From NCBI GenBank assembly GCA_022837245.1, contig JALHHX010000046.1:1-14256 (forward strand): 14,256 nucleotides of DNA, given 5' to 3'. The DNA comes from Lentisphaerota bacterium. Lineage in GTDB: Bacteria; Verrucomicrobiota; Kiritimatiellia; RFP12; UBA3636. The position numbers and the translations under genes were made by a program. Positions 1 to 6,386 of this stretch are shown piece by piece (within the stretch, counting starts at the first letter, position 1; every line of letters starts with the position of its first letter). The notes under the pieces are model-generated. The model ran no database searches. It saw nothing but the letters and a program-made list of their open reading frames with translations, and was not told the origin of the DNA.

Positions 1-950
1 GCCGTCTTGGTGTCCGGGCCGGAAGTGACAATCTGAAGTGCGCAATTTCCGTCGGGGTTGCGTTCCACGTGAATTTCGCCTTCGCCAGTCTGTTTTTCGC
101 CCGAAGCATAATACCAGTCTTTTAGAAAACGGATCTTCAGGCCTAGTACGCCAAGCCCCTGTATGCGGGCATGGGTGTCGCGCCAAGGCCCGACGTTCTT
201 GTAGCGCCCCATATAGTCGTCGCCCACGTTAAACCCGCCGACGTAGCCGATCTTATCGTCGATGACCACGATTTTACGGTGGTTGCGGTAGTTGATGCGG
301 AAGTTGACGTGGGGCAGGATGCCGGGGAAAAAACTCGCGTGTTTTATGCCGTACCCGGTGAGCTGCCTGCGGCCTCTCCTGCCAATCGCACGGCTGCCGA
401 GCGCGTCGTAGAGCATCCGCACGCGCACGCCCTCCTTCACCTTGCGCGCCATAACCTCCACGAGCTGGTTGCCGATTCCGTCGAGACGGAAAATATAGTA
501 CTGGACGTCTATCGAGTGCTTCGCGTTTTCCATGTCACTTAGCAGCGCACCGAACTTTTCGGTGCCTGTATAGAAAAAGCGAACGTCGTTGTCCTGCGTG
601 AGGAACGACTCGTCCTGCTTAAGGTTCATCTTCACGAGATCGTCAAAGTCGGCAATCCTGTCGTCGTCGAACGGGAAAACCCCGTCTTTTATGAACGTCT
701 CCTGAGCGCGCGCGACGACTTTTATAAAGCCGTCCTGGCGCTCCTTGAGGCTGAACATCTTAACTTTCCTGTAGTCCTGCCCCAGCAGCAGATAAAAAAT
801 AAACCCTATAACCGGCAGGAAGTTTATAACCATCACCCATATGAGCGTTGAGCTGGGCTTTTTGCGCCCGAAGAATATAACTCCAAGCGAAATCAAGGTG
901 CTTACCCACCAAAAGCTCGCCATCAAATTGACGTAGAAATCCCAGTTCAT
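1..950 (-). CDS. cls: Cardiolipin synthase, phospholipase D family (3' end beyond window)
   Basis: This membrane enzyme most likely joins phosphatidylglycerol molecules (or a related donor) to make cardiolipin at the inner membrane. The 315 visible residues begin MNWDFYVNLM. Two hydrophobic segments lie at about residues 8-28 and 34-56, the usual N-terminal hairpin of Cls. The first PLD domain covers about 125-270 and carries the HKD motif, with H223, K225 and D230 in NYRNHRKIVVIDD, followed by the typical GYVGGFNVGDDYMG. The reading frame is still open at base 1, inside the region that leads to the second PLD domain (QIVTSGPD), so the second HKD motif lies outside the window. The start codon ATG is 2 bases after the stop of the TrpR-family gene, with AGGAAA upstream as a possible ribosome site, so the two are probably cotranscribed. 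Family assignment is firm; the exact phospholipid substrate is inferred. Confidence 0.93.
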   Translation of the reverse strand, partial: MNWDFYVNLMASFWWVSTLISLGVIFFGRKKPSSTLIWVMVINFLPVIGFIFYLLLGQDYRKVKMFSLKERQDGFIKVVARAQETFIKDGVFPFDDDRIADFDDLVKMNLKQDESFLTQDNDVRFFYTGTEKFGALLSDMENAKHSIDVQYYIFRLDGIGNQLVEVMARKVKEGVRVRMLYDALGSRAIGRRGRRQLTGYGIKHASFFPGILPHVNFRINYRNHRKIVVIDDKIGYVGGFNVGDDYMGRYKNVGPWRDTHARIQGLGVLGLKIRFLKDWYYASGEKQTGEGEIHVERNPDGNCALQIVTSGPDTKT

Positions 951-952
951 GC

Positions 953-1288
953 TTAGTGTTTCCTGCGGGGCACGAAATTTTTGCCTTCTTTTTCCACGGC
1001 CCGCATGACGGCTTTCCGGAAAAGCGACGTGTCATCCTTGATGTACTTGGAACCACGTGTTATTTTGCAAAGGCTGAGCTTGAGCCGCTGGGCAATCTCC
1101 CTCTGCGGAACGCCGACCGCCAGCAGCTTCATCAAATGCCACCGACGAGCGACGTCGCGGCATTCCGAATCTGTCCAAACCTCCTCAATGAAGCGACGCA
1201 CTTCCTCCGGAGCGCGCAGACGCGCCAAAGCCTCTGACAACTCCATCAGGTTCTCTTCGTCAATTTCGCGCCTAGTCTTGTTTTCCAT
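953..1288 (-). CDS. trpR: TrpR-family transcriptional repressor
   Basis: This is a small helix-turn-helix protein of the Trp repressor family, which binds operator DNA when loaded with L-tryptophan. From the chosen ATG it has 111 residues, close to the 108 of E. coli TrpR. The DNA-binding region reads PQREIAQRLKLSLCKITRGS, against SQREL...ATITRGS in E. coli. By eye, R48 (VARRWH) and R78 (ITRGS) align with the two arginines (R54, R84) that sandwich the tryptophan indole ring, so tryptophan sensing is plausible. E. coli Ser88 is replaced by Tyr. The ITRGS motif separates it from the YerC/YecD relatives. The start is uncertain: ATG at 1288 has GGTG six bases upstream, while ATG at 1300 or 1321 or TTG at 1348 would lengthen the protein. 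No trp biosynthesis gene is in view; the downstream partner is cls. Confidence 0.85.
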   Translation of the reverse strand: MENKTRREIDEENLMELSEALARLRAPEEVRRFIEEVWTDSECRDVARRWHLMKLLAVGVPQREIAQRLKLSLCKITRGSKYIKDDTSLFRKAVMRAVEKEGKNFVPRRKH

Positions 1289-1298
1289 TACCCGCACC

Positions 1299-1330
1299 AT
1301 TATAAAGAATTCACCGTTCATGGTAACATG
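1299..1330 (-). promoter_or_regulatory. Possible promoter and operator for the trpR-cls pair
   Basis: A perfect TATAAT lies at 1299-1304, 16 bases downstream of TTACCA (1321-1326), a 4/6 match to TTGACA. An inverted repeat CATG-GTAA-CATG (1319-1330) covers the -35 element, a position suited to autorepression. If this promoter is real, transcription would begin almost at the ATG at 1288, giving a nearly leaderless message. That tension keeps confidence low. Confidence 0.3.
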
Positions 1331-1397
1331 GCCGCCCTCGATTTTCAAGTAATCGGCTTGACTGCTTTACGAGGAACTGCAATACAAATAAAATTGG

Positions 1398-2348
1398 TTA
1401 ACTGTTGGGGAGTGTGGGCTGGACGTTCTTGCTTACGGTAGCGACGGCTCTGTCATAGTCGGCAAGACTGGCGCTGCGTTGCACGGCACGCAAAACCGTC
1501 TCTCCGTTCTCGAAATACCGATAGAGATACCCCCAGAGCTCTTTCATGCGCCCGAGCACTGGTGACGGCCCGCAAAGAGTCTCGCGGTAGCGTCTGTAAA
1601 GTTCGTCCGCAAAAGCCAGCACTTCGTCAGCACGAGCGCCATCATGTGGCGGGGACTCCACAGTGCCACGGCCGCCTTCTTCCCAGGCGCGGATGTCATG
1701 CGCGAGGAACGAATCCTGGACAAGACCGCGCCCGATCATTACGCCTGCAATCGAAGGAAATCGTTCGACAATGCGCGCGTAGTCTGACACCGTTTTGATG
1801 TCGCCGTTGTATACGACCGGCACCTTGAACAGCGGAAGCACTGCCGCAAATGCCTCCACGTCAGCCTTACCATCGTACATCTGAATCCCCGTGCGCGGAT
1901 GAATGGTTATTTCGCGCAAAGGAAATTGATTTATAAGCTCGGCGCGCTTAGCCAGCGTGTCTGGCGTCTTCATGCCAAGACGGATCTTGATCGAAAAGCC
2001 ATCGGGCATGGCTTCGCAGCCCGCCTCCAGCATTGCTCGGAAGGCGTCCTCGTTTTCGGGCAGCCCACTGCCGCGTCCCTTTTTCGCTACAAATTTCCAA
2101 GGGCATCCGCAGTTGAGATCCATCTCCGTATAGCCAATGGCACGCAGAGCCGAGGCCATTGCACGCAACTGCCCGGGATCCTTTCCAATGACCTGTGGCA
2201 CAGTCCGGACTCCGCCACAATTTTGCGGCAAAACGTCCTTGAGCAAACGCTCATGCACCCGATCACCAGAAACGAGTGGAATAAAAGGTGCCAAGGCAAA
2301 GTCAAGACCGCCAAAACGCAAAGAGTGGCAGAGTCTGAACTCCGCCAC
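1398..2348 (-). CDS. dus: tRNA-dihydrouridine synthase
   Basis: This flavin-dependent enzyme should reduce particular uridines in tRNA to dihydrouridine. The protein has 316 residues from the chosen start. The FMN-barrel signatures are visible in order: LAPFIPLV near residue 19, EMDLNCGCP near 75-83 (containing the cysteine usually assigned as general acid in this family), IKIRLGMKTPD, EITIHPRT, VVYNGDIKT and GVMIGRG. The C-terminal part (about 230-316) is the helical tRNA-binding domain. I chose GTG at 2348 because GAGG sits seven bases upstream; a TTG at 2363 would add five residues and has no good ribosome site. The gene follows rpmA by 47 bases, so it probably belongs to the L21-L27 transcript. 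The Dus subgroup (A, B or C) and target uridine cannot be decided by eye. Confidence 0.9.
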   Translation of the reverse strand: MAEFRLCHSLRFGGLDFALAPFIPLVSGDRVHERLLKDVLPQNCGGVRTVPQVIGKDPGQLRAMASALRAIGYTEMDLNCGCPWKFVAKKGRGSGLPENEDAFRAMLEAGCEAMPDGFSIKIRLGMKTPDTLAKRAELINQFPLREITIHPRTGIQMYDGKADVEAFAAVLPLFKVPVVYNGDIKTVSDYARIVERFPSIAGVMIGRGLVQDSFLAHDIRAWEEGGRGTVESPPHDGARADEVLAFADELYRRYRETLCGPSPVLGRMKELWGYLYRYFENGETVLRAVQRSASLADYDRAVATVSKNVQPTLPNS

Positions 2349-2395
2349 TGTCACGCCTCGCAATGGCGCTAGCGATAATAATTTCCGAGTGCCGA

Positions 2396-2653
2396 TTATT
2401 CCGCCGAAGGCTCTGCGGCTTCCGGATAGACGCTTACAACGCGCCCGTTCTTCTCGAACTGGACCCTGCCAGCCACCACGGTGAAGAGGGTGTCGTCACG
2501 ACCGCGCATGACGTTATTCCCAGGATGGAACTTTGTGCCGCGCTGGCGGACAAGCACCTCGCCCGCGTTTACTTCCTGACCGCCGTAGCGTTTAACCCCA
2601 AGCCTCTGGCCAGGGCTGTTGCGTCCGTTGACGCCTGTTTTCTTACGTCCCAT
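2396..2653 (-). CDS. rpmA: 50S ribosomal protein L27
   Basis: L27 is a large-subunit ribosomal protein whose N-terminal arm reaches towards the peptidyl transferase centre. The 85 residues contain the family core RLGVKRYGGQEVNAG, VRQRGTKFHPGNNV and RGRDDTLFTVV. The N-terminal arm reads MGRKKTGVNGRNSPGQ. It departs from the usual MAHKKG...NGRDS pattern and is a few residues shorter. AGAGGG upstream of the ATG is a good ribosome site. The gene starts 19 bases after rplU, the standard order for this pair, but is followed by dus, not by obgE as in many bacteria. The C-terminus ends in an acidic tail, PEAAEPSAE. Confidence 0.97.
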   Translation of the reverse strand: MGRKKTGVNGRNSPGQRLGVKRYGGQEVNAGEVLVRQRGTKFHPGNNVMRGRDDTLFTVVAGRVQFEKNGRVVSVYPEAAEPSAE

Positions 2654-2672
2654 TTCTAAATCCCTCTTTGCC

Positions 2673-2987
2673 TTAAGCTATAGACTTGACTACCGCGCGG
2701 GTTAGTTCCTGGCGGTGGCCCATTTTGCGATGATAGCCCTTGCGGCGTTTTTTCTTGAAGTTGACGACCTTTTTGCCGCGGAAGTGCTCTTTGATCTCAA
2801 GCACTACGGACGCTCCGCTGATGTAGGGCGTGCCTACCTTCAGGGAGGATCCATCTGAAACGGCGAGAACCGTGTCAAGCGCGACCTCTTTGCCTTCTTC
2901 GTCTTTAAGTCGTTCGATTTCTATTGTCTGTCCGGCTTCGACTCGATATTGCTTTCCACCGGTTTCTATAACTGCATATGCTTCCAT
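2673..2987 (-). CDS. rplU: 50S ribosomal protein L21
   Basis: L21 is a 23S rRNA-binding protein of the large subunit. The product has 104 residues, a normal length. It begins MEAYAVIETGGKQYRVEAGQ, the classic L21 N-terminus, and carries the basic FRGKKVVNFKKKRRKGYHRK segment and the C-terminal GHRQELTRAVV that contact rRNA. It is first in the rplU-rpmA-dus cluster, with a sigma-70-like promoter about 40-65 bases upstream. The region just before the ATG can fold on itself (GAGG/CCTC), which might mask the ribosome site. Confidence 0.98.
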   Translation of the reverse strand: MEAYAVIETGGKQYRVEAGQTIEIERLKDEEGKEVALDTVLAVSDGSSLKVGTPYISGASVVLEIKEHFRGKKVVNFKKKRRKGYHRKMGHRQELTRAVVKSIA

Positions 2988-3000
2988 GAGGTGTTTCCTC
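2988..3000 (-). promoter_or_regulatory. Small hairpin over the rplU ribosome-binding site
   Basis: Read on the minus strand, GAGG-AAACA-CCTC ends immediately before the rplU ATG. The GAGG that would serve as Shine-Dalgarno pairs with CCTC, leaving a five-base loop. A second purine run (AAGGA) lies just upstream. The stem is only 4 bp, so this may be chance, or a simple translational control of L21. Confidence 0.3.
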
Positions 3001-3024
3001 TTCCTTGGTGATCAGAGAGCTAGG

Positions 3025-3053
3025 AATTTATCAAACCGCCCGAAACATGTCAA
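3025..3053 (-). promoter_or_regulatory. Sigma-70-type promoter of rplU-rpmA-dus
   Basis: The -35 element is a perfect TTGACA (3048-3053), spaced 17 bases from TAAATT (3025-3030), a 4/6 -10 match. The predicted start of transcription is near 3018, giving a leader of about 30 bases before rplU. The position between the radical SAM gene and rplU supports it. Confidence 0.55.
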
Positions 3054-3071
3054 GCACGGGATTTCTTTTTT

Positions 3072-3096
3072 GTTAGAAAAATTCGTTCAGCTGAAC
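3072..3096 (-). terminator. Weak terminator candidate after the radical SAM gene
   Basis: On the minus strand, the 12-base perfect palindrome GTTCAGCTGAAC (3085-3096) spans the stop codon and is followed by GAATTTTTC. The hairpin has only about 4-5 bp around an AGCT loop, so it would be a poor intrinsic terminator. Position and the T run are the only support. Confidence 0.3.
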
Positions 3097-4202
3097 ACCG
3101 CATAACGCATGGGCTTCATAGCGTTGCGCCCCTTGAGCCCAATTTCGCTCCAGCTTCTGATTCTCGATTCACGACGCTTCTTCACGATCGCCTTCGCGTG
3201 CGTCGGCCCTATTCCCGGGATCCGTAGAAGTTCTTCAATCCCGGCGGTGTTTACCTTTACGGGAAAAGTCTGGGGATTCATATCAGCCCAGCGTTGCTTT
3301 GGGTCGGTTGAGAGATCAAGATTGCCGGTGCTGTCGTAAGGAATCTCCCCTGCTGAAAACTTGTATCTACGCAGCAGAAAGTCAACCTGGTAGAGCCGAT
3401 GTTCGCGCATGAGCCTCGCGGAATTTGATCCATCGTCCAGAGTGAAATCAGTCTGCAATGGCGGCTGGTAAGCGGAGAAATAAACTCGTTTGAACTTCAG
3501 GTTGTCGTATATCGAACCCATGTACCGCACGATCTCGCTGTCTTTTTCTTTTGCAGCGCCGACAATGAACTGAGTTGTACACTTGATGCGCGAGAACTCG
3601 CTGCCCCTGGCTGTGAGCTCAGACATGAATTTCATTGGCCCTACAACATCGGGTATAAACTTTTTGTATGACGTGAGTTCGTTAAAGTATTTTTCTCCGG
3701 GAACTTCGATGTTAAGCGAGACGGCGCTAGAGAGCTGAAATGCGCGGAGGATAGCCGCACGTGACGCGCCTGGAATTATCTTAAGATGTATATAGCCGCG
3801 ATATGAGTGTTTTTTCCGTAGGATCTCCGCAGTAGCCGTCAGCAGCTCCATCGTCCTATCAGGAGTGCCAATGATGCCGGACGAAAGGAAAATACCAAGC
3901 AACCATTGTCGCCGGTGGTAATCCATGAATGCGCTTGCCACCTCATCCGGCGTCAGCGAACACCTGTTAGAAATGCCATCGTGCCGAAGCGGGCAGTACT
4001 TGCAGTCGCTCGAACATGCATTGGACAAAAGAGTCTTGAGCATGATTCCGGTTCCGCCAGAGGCGAGTTGCACCGGATACAGCCAGGTGCCTTCAAGAGT
4101 ACGTTTTCGGCGTGTGTCATCGCCGGTCCCGCAGGAACATGCGAGATCATACTTCGAATCGTTGGCTAAAAGGACCAACCGCTCCTTTACACTAAGACTC
4201 AT
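3087..4202 (-). CDS. Putative DNA modification/repair radical SAM protein with helix-hairpin-helix
   Basis: This is a radical S-adenosylmethionine protein of 371 residues. The SAM-cluster motif is CSSDCKYC, with C63, C67 and C70. Two more cysteines lie near the N-terminus in YDLACSCGTGDD (C22, C24). The barrel runs to about 270. The C-terminus carries a helix-hairpin-helix at about 315-345 (VNTAGIEELLRIPGIGPTHA), a non-specific DNA-binding element. This arrangement matches the family annotated as a putative DNA modification/repair radical SAM protein (TIGR03916, from memory), which normally sits next to a uracil-DNA-glycosylase-like partner. No such partner is in this window: sod is upstream and rplU downstream. 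Its chemistry is not established to my knowledge. The ATG at 4202 has only a weak purine run upstream, but a promoter-like sequence lies 80-110 bases further up. Confidence 0.85.
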   Translation of the reverse strand: MSLSVKERLVLLANDSKYDLACSCGTGDDTRRKRTLEGTWLYPVQLASGGTGIMLKTLLSNACSSDCKYCPLRHDGISNRCSLTPDEVASAFMDYHRRQWLLGIFLSSGIIGTPDRTMELLTATAEILRKKHSYRGYIHLKIIPGASRAAILRAFQLSSAVSLNIEVPGEKYFNELTSYKKFIPDVVGPMKFMSELTARGSEFSRIKCTTQFIVGAAKEKDSEIVRYMGSIYDNLKFKRVYFSAYQPPLQTDFTLDDGSNSARLMREHRLYQVDFLLRRYKFSAGEIPYDSTGNLDLSTDPKQRWADMNPQTFPVKVNTAGIEELLRIPGIGPTHAKAIVKKRRESRIRSWSEIGLKGRNAMKPMRYAVFS

Positions 4203-4284
4203 TGACGTTGCAACTCTACCATCTCATAGGCTTTTTTGAACCATCGAACTAGCCGAAACCCATGACATTTTTCAACTGGTGGGA

Positions 4285-4313
4285 ATTGTACCGAATACAG
4301 AGTGTAAAATCAA
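4285..4313 (-). promoter_or_regulatory. Promoter candidate for the radical SAM gene
   Basis: TTGATT (4308-4313) and TACAAT (4285-4290, 5/6 match to TATAAT) are separated by exactly 17 bases. The start of transcription would be near 4278, about 75 bases before the ATG at 4202. The surrounding 258-base gap is AT-rich and contains no gene. Confidence 0.5.
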
Positions 4314-4394
4314 CATCTATTAAAAAAGTTTGTACTAGATTTAGGTAGCAGACAACAAAATCTCCATGGCCTATCGACGTTTTCCATGCGCATC

Positions 4395-4447
4395 GGATTG
4401 ATTGCCGACAATCCAGTCAACTTCCCCCACGTTGCATATGCAAGTGG
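4395..4447 (-). repeat. Two adjacent inverted repeats downstream of sod
   Basis: CCAC-g-TTGCATATGCAA-GTGG (4427-4447) is an inverted repeat with one bulged base, giving an 8-bp stem around ATAT. GGATTG-N8-CAATCC (4395-4414) gives a 6-bp stem. Both lie within 70 bases of the sod stop codon. Neither is followed by a T run on the minus strand, so if they end or stabilise the sod transcript it is not as a classic intrinsic terminator. Confidence 0.4.
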
Positions 4448-4460
4448 AGCGTTGGTTCTT

Positions 4461-5165
4461 TTATTTCAATTGAGATGCTGCGAAGTCCCAGTTGACAAGC
4501 TTGTCGAGGAAGGTCTCCACAAAGCTCTTGCGCGCGTTGCGGTAGTCGATGTAGTACGCATGCTCCCAGACGTCGCAGGTAATCAGTGGGACGAGATCGC
4601 GCGCGATCGGAGTGTCAGCGTTGGATGTTTTCACGATTTTCAGCGCGTCGCCATCCTGGACGAGCCATGCCCACCCGCTACCGAACTGCGAGGTCGCCGC
4701 AGTGGTGAACTCGGTCTTGAACTTCTCGTACGAGCCGAATGAAGCATTGATCTTCTCCAATAGGGCTCCGGTGGGCTCTCCCCCGCCGTTTGGCTTCATG
4801 CTCTTCCAGAACATATCATGATTATAAACCTGGGCGGCGTTGTTGAATATGGCTGTGGCGTCATCTTTGCCATAGCTTTCCTTGACTATCTTTTCAAGTG
4901 AAGTTTCGTCCGCCCACTTCGTGCCAACTACGAGTTTGTTGAGGTTATCGACGTATCCACTGTGGTGTTTCCCGTAGTGGTATGACATTGTTTCTACAGA
5001 GTAATGCGGAGCAAGCGCATCCTGAGAATACGGCAGCGGAGCGAGCGTGAAATTTGCATCTTTCGCAGGGGGGGGTGCGGGCGCAGCTTTTTGTTCGGCT
5101 GCGATCGTGCATACGGTGATGGAAACGAGTGCGACTAGCATGCTTGCTATGATAGTTTTATTCAT
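4461..5165 (-). CDS. sodB: Exported superoxide dismutase, iron type
   Basis: The enzyme converts superoxide to oxygen and hydrogen peroxide. The product has 234 residues from ATG 5165, chosen because AAAGGAGATAAC precedes it; an upstream in-frame start at 5222 lacks such a site and would overlap eboE. Residues 1-23 form a signal peptide (MNKTIIASML...TIAAEQ), followed by an A/P-rich linker to about 35, so the protein should act in the periplasm. The SOD fold begins at LAPLPYSQDALAPHYS. Metal ligands by alignment are H63, H116, D198 and H202 (DVWEHAYY). Q112 in NAAQVYNH and A183 in SNADTP are the iron-type arrangement; manganese enzymes have Gly and Gln there. The gene follows eboE by 53 bases with a palindrome between them. 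Metal preference is inferred; some members are cambialistic. Confidence 0.93.
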   Translation of the reverse strand: MNKTIIASMLVALVSITVCTIAAEQKAAPAPPPAKDANFTLAPLPYSQDALAPHYSVETMSYHYGKHHSGYVDNLNKLVVGTKWADETSLEKIVKESYGKDDATAIFNNAAQVYNHDMFWKSMKPNGGGEPTGALLEKINASFGSYEKFKTEFTTAATSQFGSGWAWLVQDGDALKIVKTSNADTPIARDLVPLITCDVWEHAYYIDYRNARKSFVETFLDKLVNWDFAASQLK

Positions 5166-5197
5166 GTTATCTCCTTTATGTATCTGTTTTTTGTTTT

Positions 5198-5211
5198 GCG
5201 ACACGTGCCGC
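5198..5211. promoter_or_regulatory. Palindrome upstream of sod
   Basis: GCGACACGTGCCGC (plus strand) is palindromic around CACGTG apart from one mismatched pair, which would be G-U in RNA on the minus strand. It lies between the eboE stop and the sod ribosome site. It could be an operator or a short mRNA hairpin. No T run follows it in the direction of transcription, so it is not an intrinsic terminator. Confidence 0.3.
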
Positions 5212-5218
5212 GTGAGAT

Positions 5219-6355
5219 TCAAAAGCAGAGGATGCTGGCGGCTGTTTCAAGCTCGAGGGCTATGCCGGCCACGATGTCTGCGGCAAAGCCAGAGCGTTCG
5301 CGCCATACGTCCCAGGTGTAGGTCTCGACTTCAAATTGGTCGCAGCCGCTTTGTTTAACGGCCGACAAAAATGATGGGTCGCGTAGACTGCGCGTTGTGG
5401 TCCTCAAAGTGGAATCCCCTTCCTCAAAAAGCGGTACGTGGAAATGAGTGCGCAACACTGCCCCTGCCACGGGTGCCGCGCCAAGTGCGGCAGGAAGGTC
5501 TCCAAAGAACTCCTGTTCTCCATCAGCCGAACGGCGGATTGTCTGGTGGAGGTATGTACCCTCCGCATAACGCGCTAGCGATGTGCGACCAGCCGGGATA
5601 TCGTCGCATTCAAGAGCGGCGCTGATCTGGAATTTGCCTATGGCTATGCCGGCTTCACGCAGTTTCCGTACGGAATCGGCTAAGTCTTCGAATTCCACGG
5701 CTAGGTGCGCTGTGTCGAAGCATACACCGAGATACGAATGAAGTGCTTCGTTTGATCGTTCTTTTATGCGGTTGACGACTTCGATTGTTTCGTCTGTTGT
5801 TTCCGGAAAACACCCTGGTTCTGGCTCTATGGAAAGGATGATGTGTTTGCCGGTATTATCGTGTATTGCGCGGATTTTCTCAAGCGTCTCGACATAGTTC
5901 TCAATGGCGGGCGCTGGGTCTTCACCGAAGGTTTTGTAAGTTAGTGGCGCGGTGGAGACACTGCCACGCACGATATTTAACGGCATTAGAATGGCGAGCG
6001 ACCTAGCTGCGTCCGCAGTATAGGATATGCGGCGCGGGTCAGACCACGTGGGGCGGTAGACGTCCTCCTTTACAGTTGAACCGTGGAAGGCACCGAACGG
6101 GAACGCATTCATGGTGAACGGAGCGAGGTGGTTGCTGGCGCAGGCGTCTATAAGCCGCGACTGCGCTTCGGGCGAGGCGACGAATCGCGCCGCCGCCGGA
6201 GCTCCAAAGCGCAGTCCGAGTCCGAACATGGAGGATTCATCGAGGCCGCAGAATGCCCGAAGGCGCTTGGCGACCGCGACGGCGAGTCGCTCGACGTTTC
6301 CGGTCTGCTCCTCAAGGGTTTCCCCAGGGTGGACATTCATGCAGTACGTGAGCAA
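5219..6355 (-). CDS. eboE: EboE-like TIM-barrel protein (xylose isomerase/AP endonuclease fold)
   Basis: The 378-residue protein begins LTYCMNVHPGETLEEQ, which I recognise as the N-terminal signature of EboE. EboE belongs to the eboABCDEF set, linked in cyanobacteria and Bacteroidetes to moving a metabolite precursor across the inner membrane. The fold should be a sugar-isomerase-type TIM barrel. Candidate metal ligands are E177 (SIEPEPG), D214 and H217 (CFDTAHLAVEFED), H304/H306 (THFHVPLF) and E343 (FEVETYTWDVW). The TTG start at 6355 is preferred: AAAGGAGG lies about nine bases upstream, and the family signature would be cut by starting at the next ATG (6340). No other ebo gene is visible. 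It sits 31 bases after an outer-membrane barrel gene and 53 before sod, so it is probably cotranscribed with the barrel gene. Its substrate is unknown. Confidence 0.78.
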   Translation of the reverse strand: MLTYCMNVHPGETLEEQTGNVERLAVAVAKRLRAFCGLDESSMFGLGLRFGAPAAARFVASPEAQSRLIDACASNHLAPFTMNAFPFGAFHGSTVKEDVYRPTWSDPRRISYTADAARSLAILMPLNIVRGSVSTAPLTYKTFGEDPAPAIENYVETLEKIRAIHDNTGKHIILSIEPEPGCFPETTDETIEVVNRIKERSNEALHSYLGVCFDTAHLAVEFEDLADSVRKLREAGIAIGKFQISAALECDDIPAGRTSLARYAEGTYLHQTIRRSADGEQEFFGDLPAALGAAPVAGAVLRTHFHVPLFEEGDSTLRTTTRSLRDPSFLSAVKQSGCDQFEVETYTWDVWRERSGFAADIVAGIALELETAASILCF

Positions 6356-6386
6356 GGCGCCGATCCTCCTTTATCGACTTTCCCTC

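Noticed and set aside
760..1056. Minus-strand open frame bridging trpR and cls
   Set aside because: It overlaps both well-supported genes in a different frame and has no recognisable motif.
5166..5222. Longer start for the superoxide dismutase
   Set aside because: It would overlap eboE and place charged residues before the signal peptide; AAAGGAG sits in front of the internal ATG at 5165.
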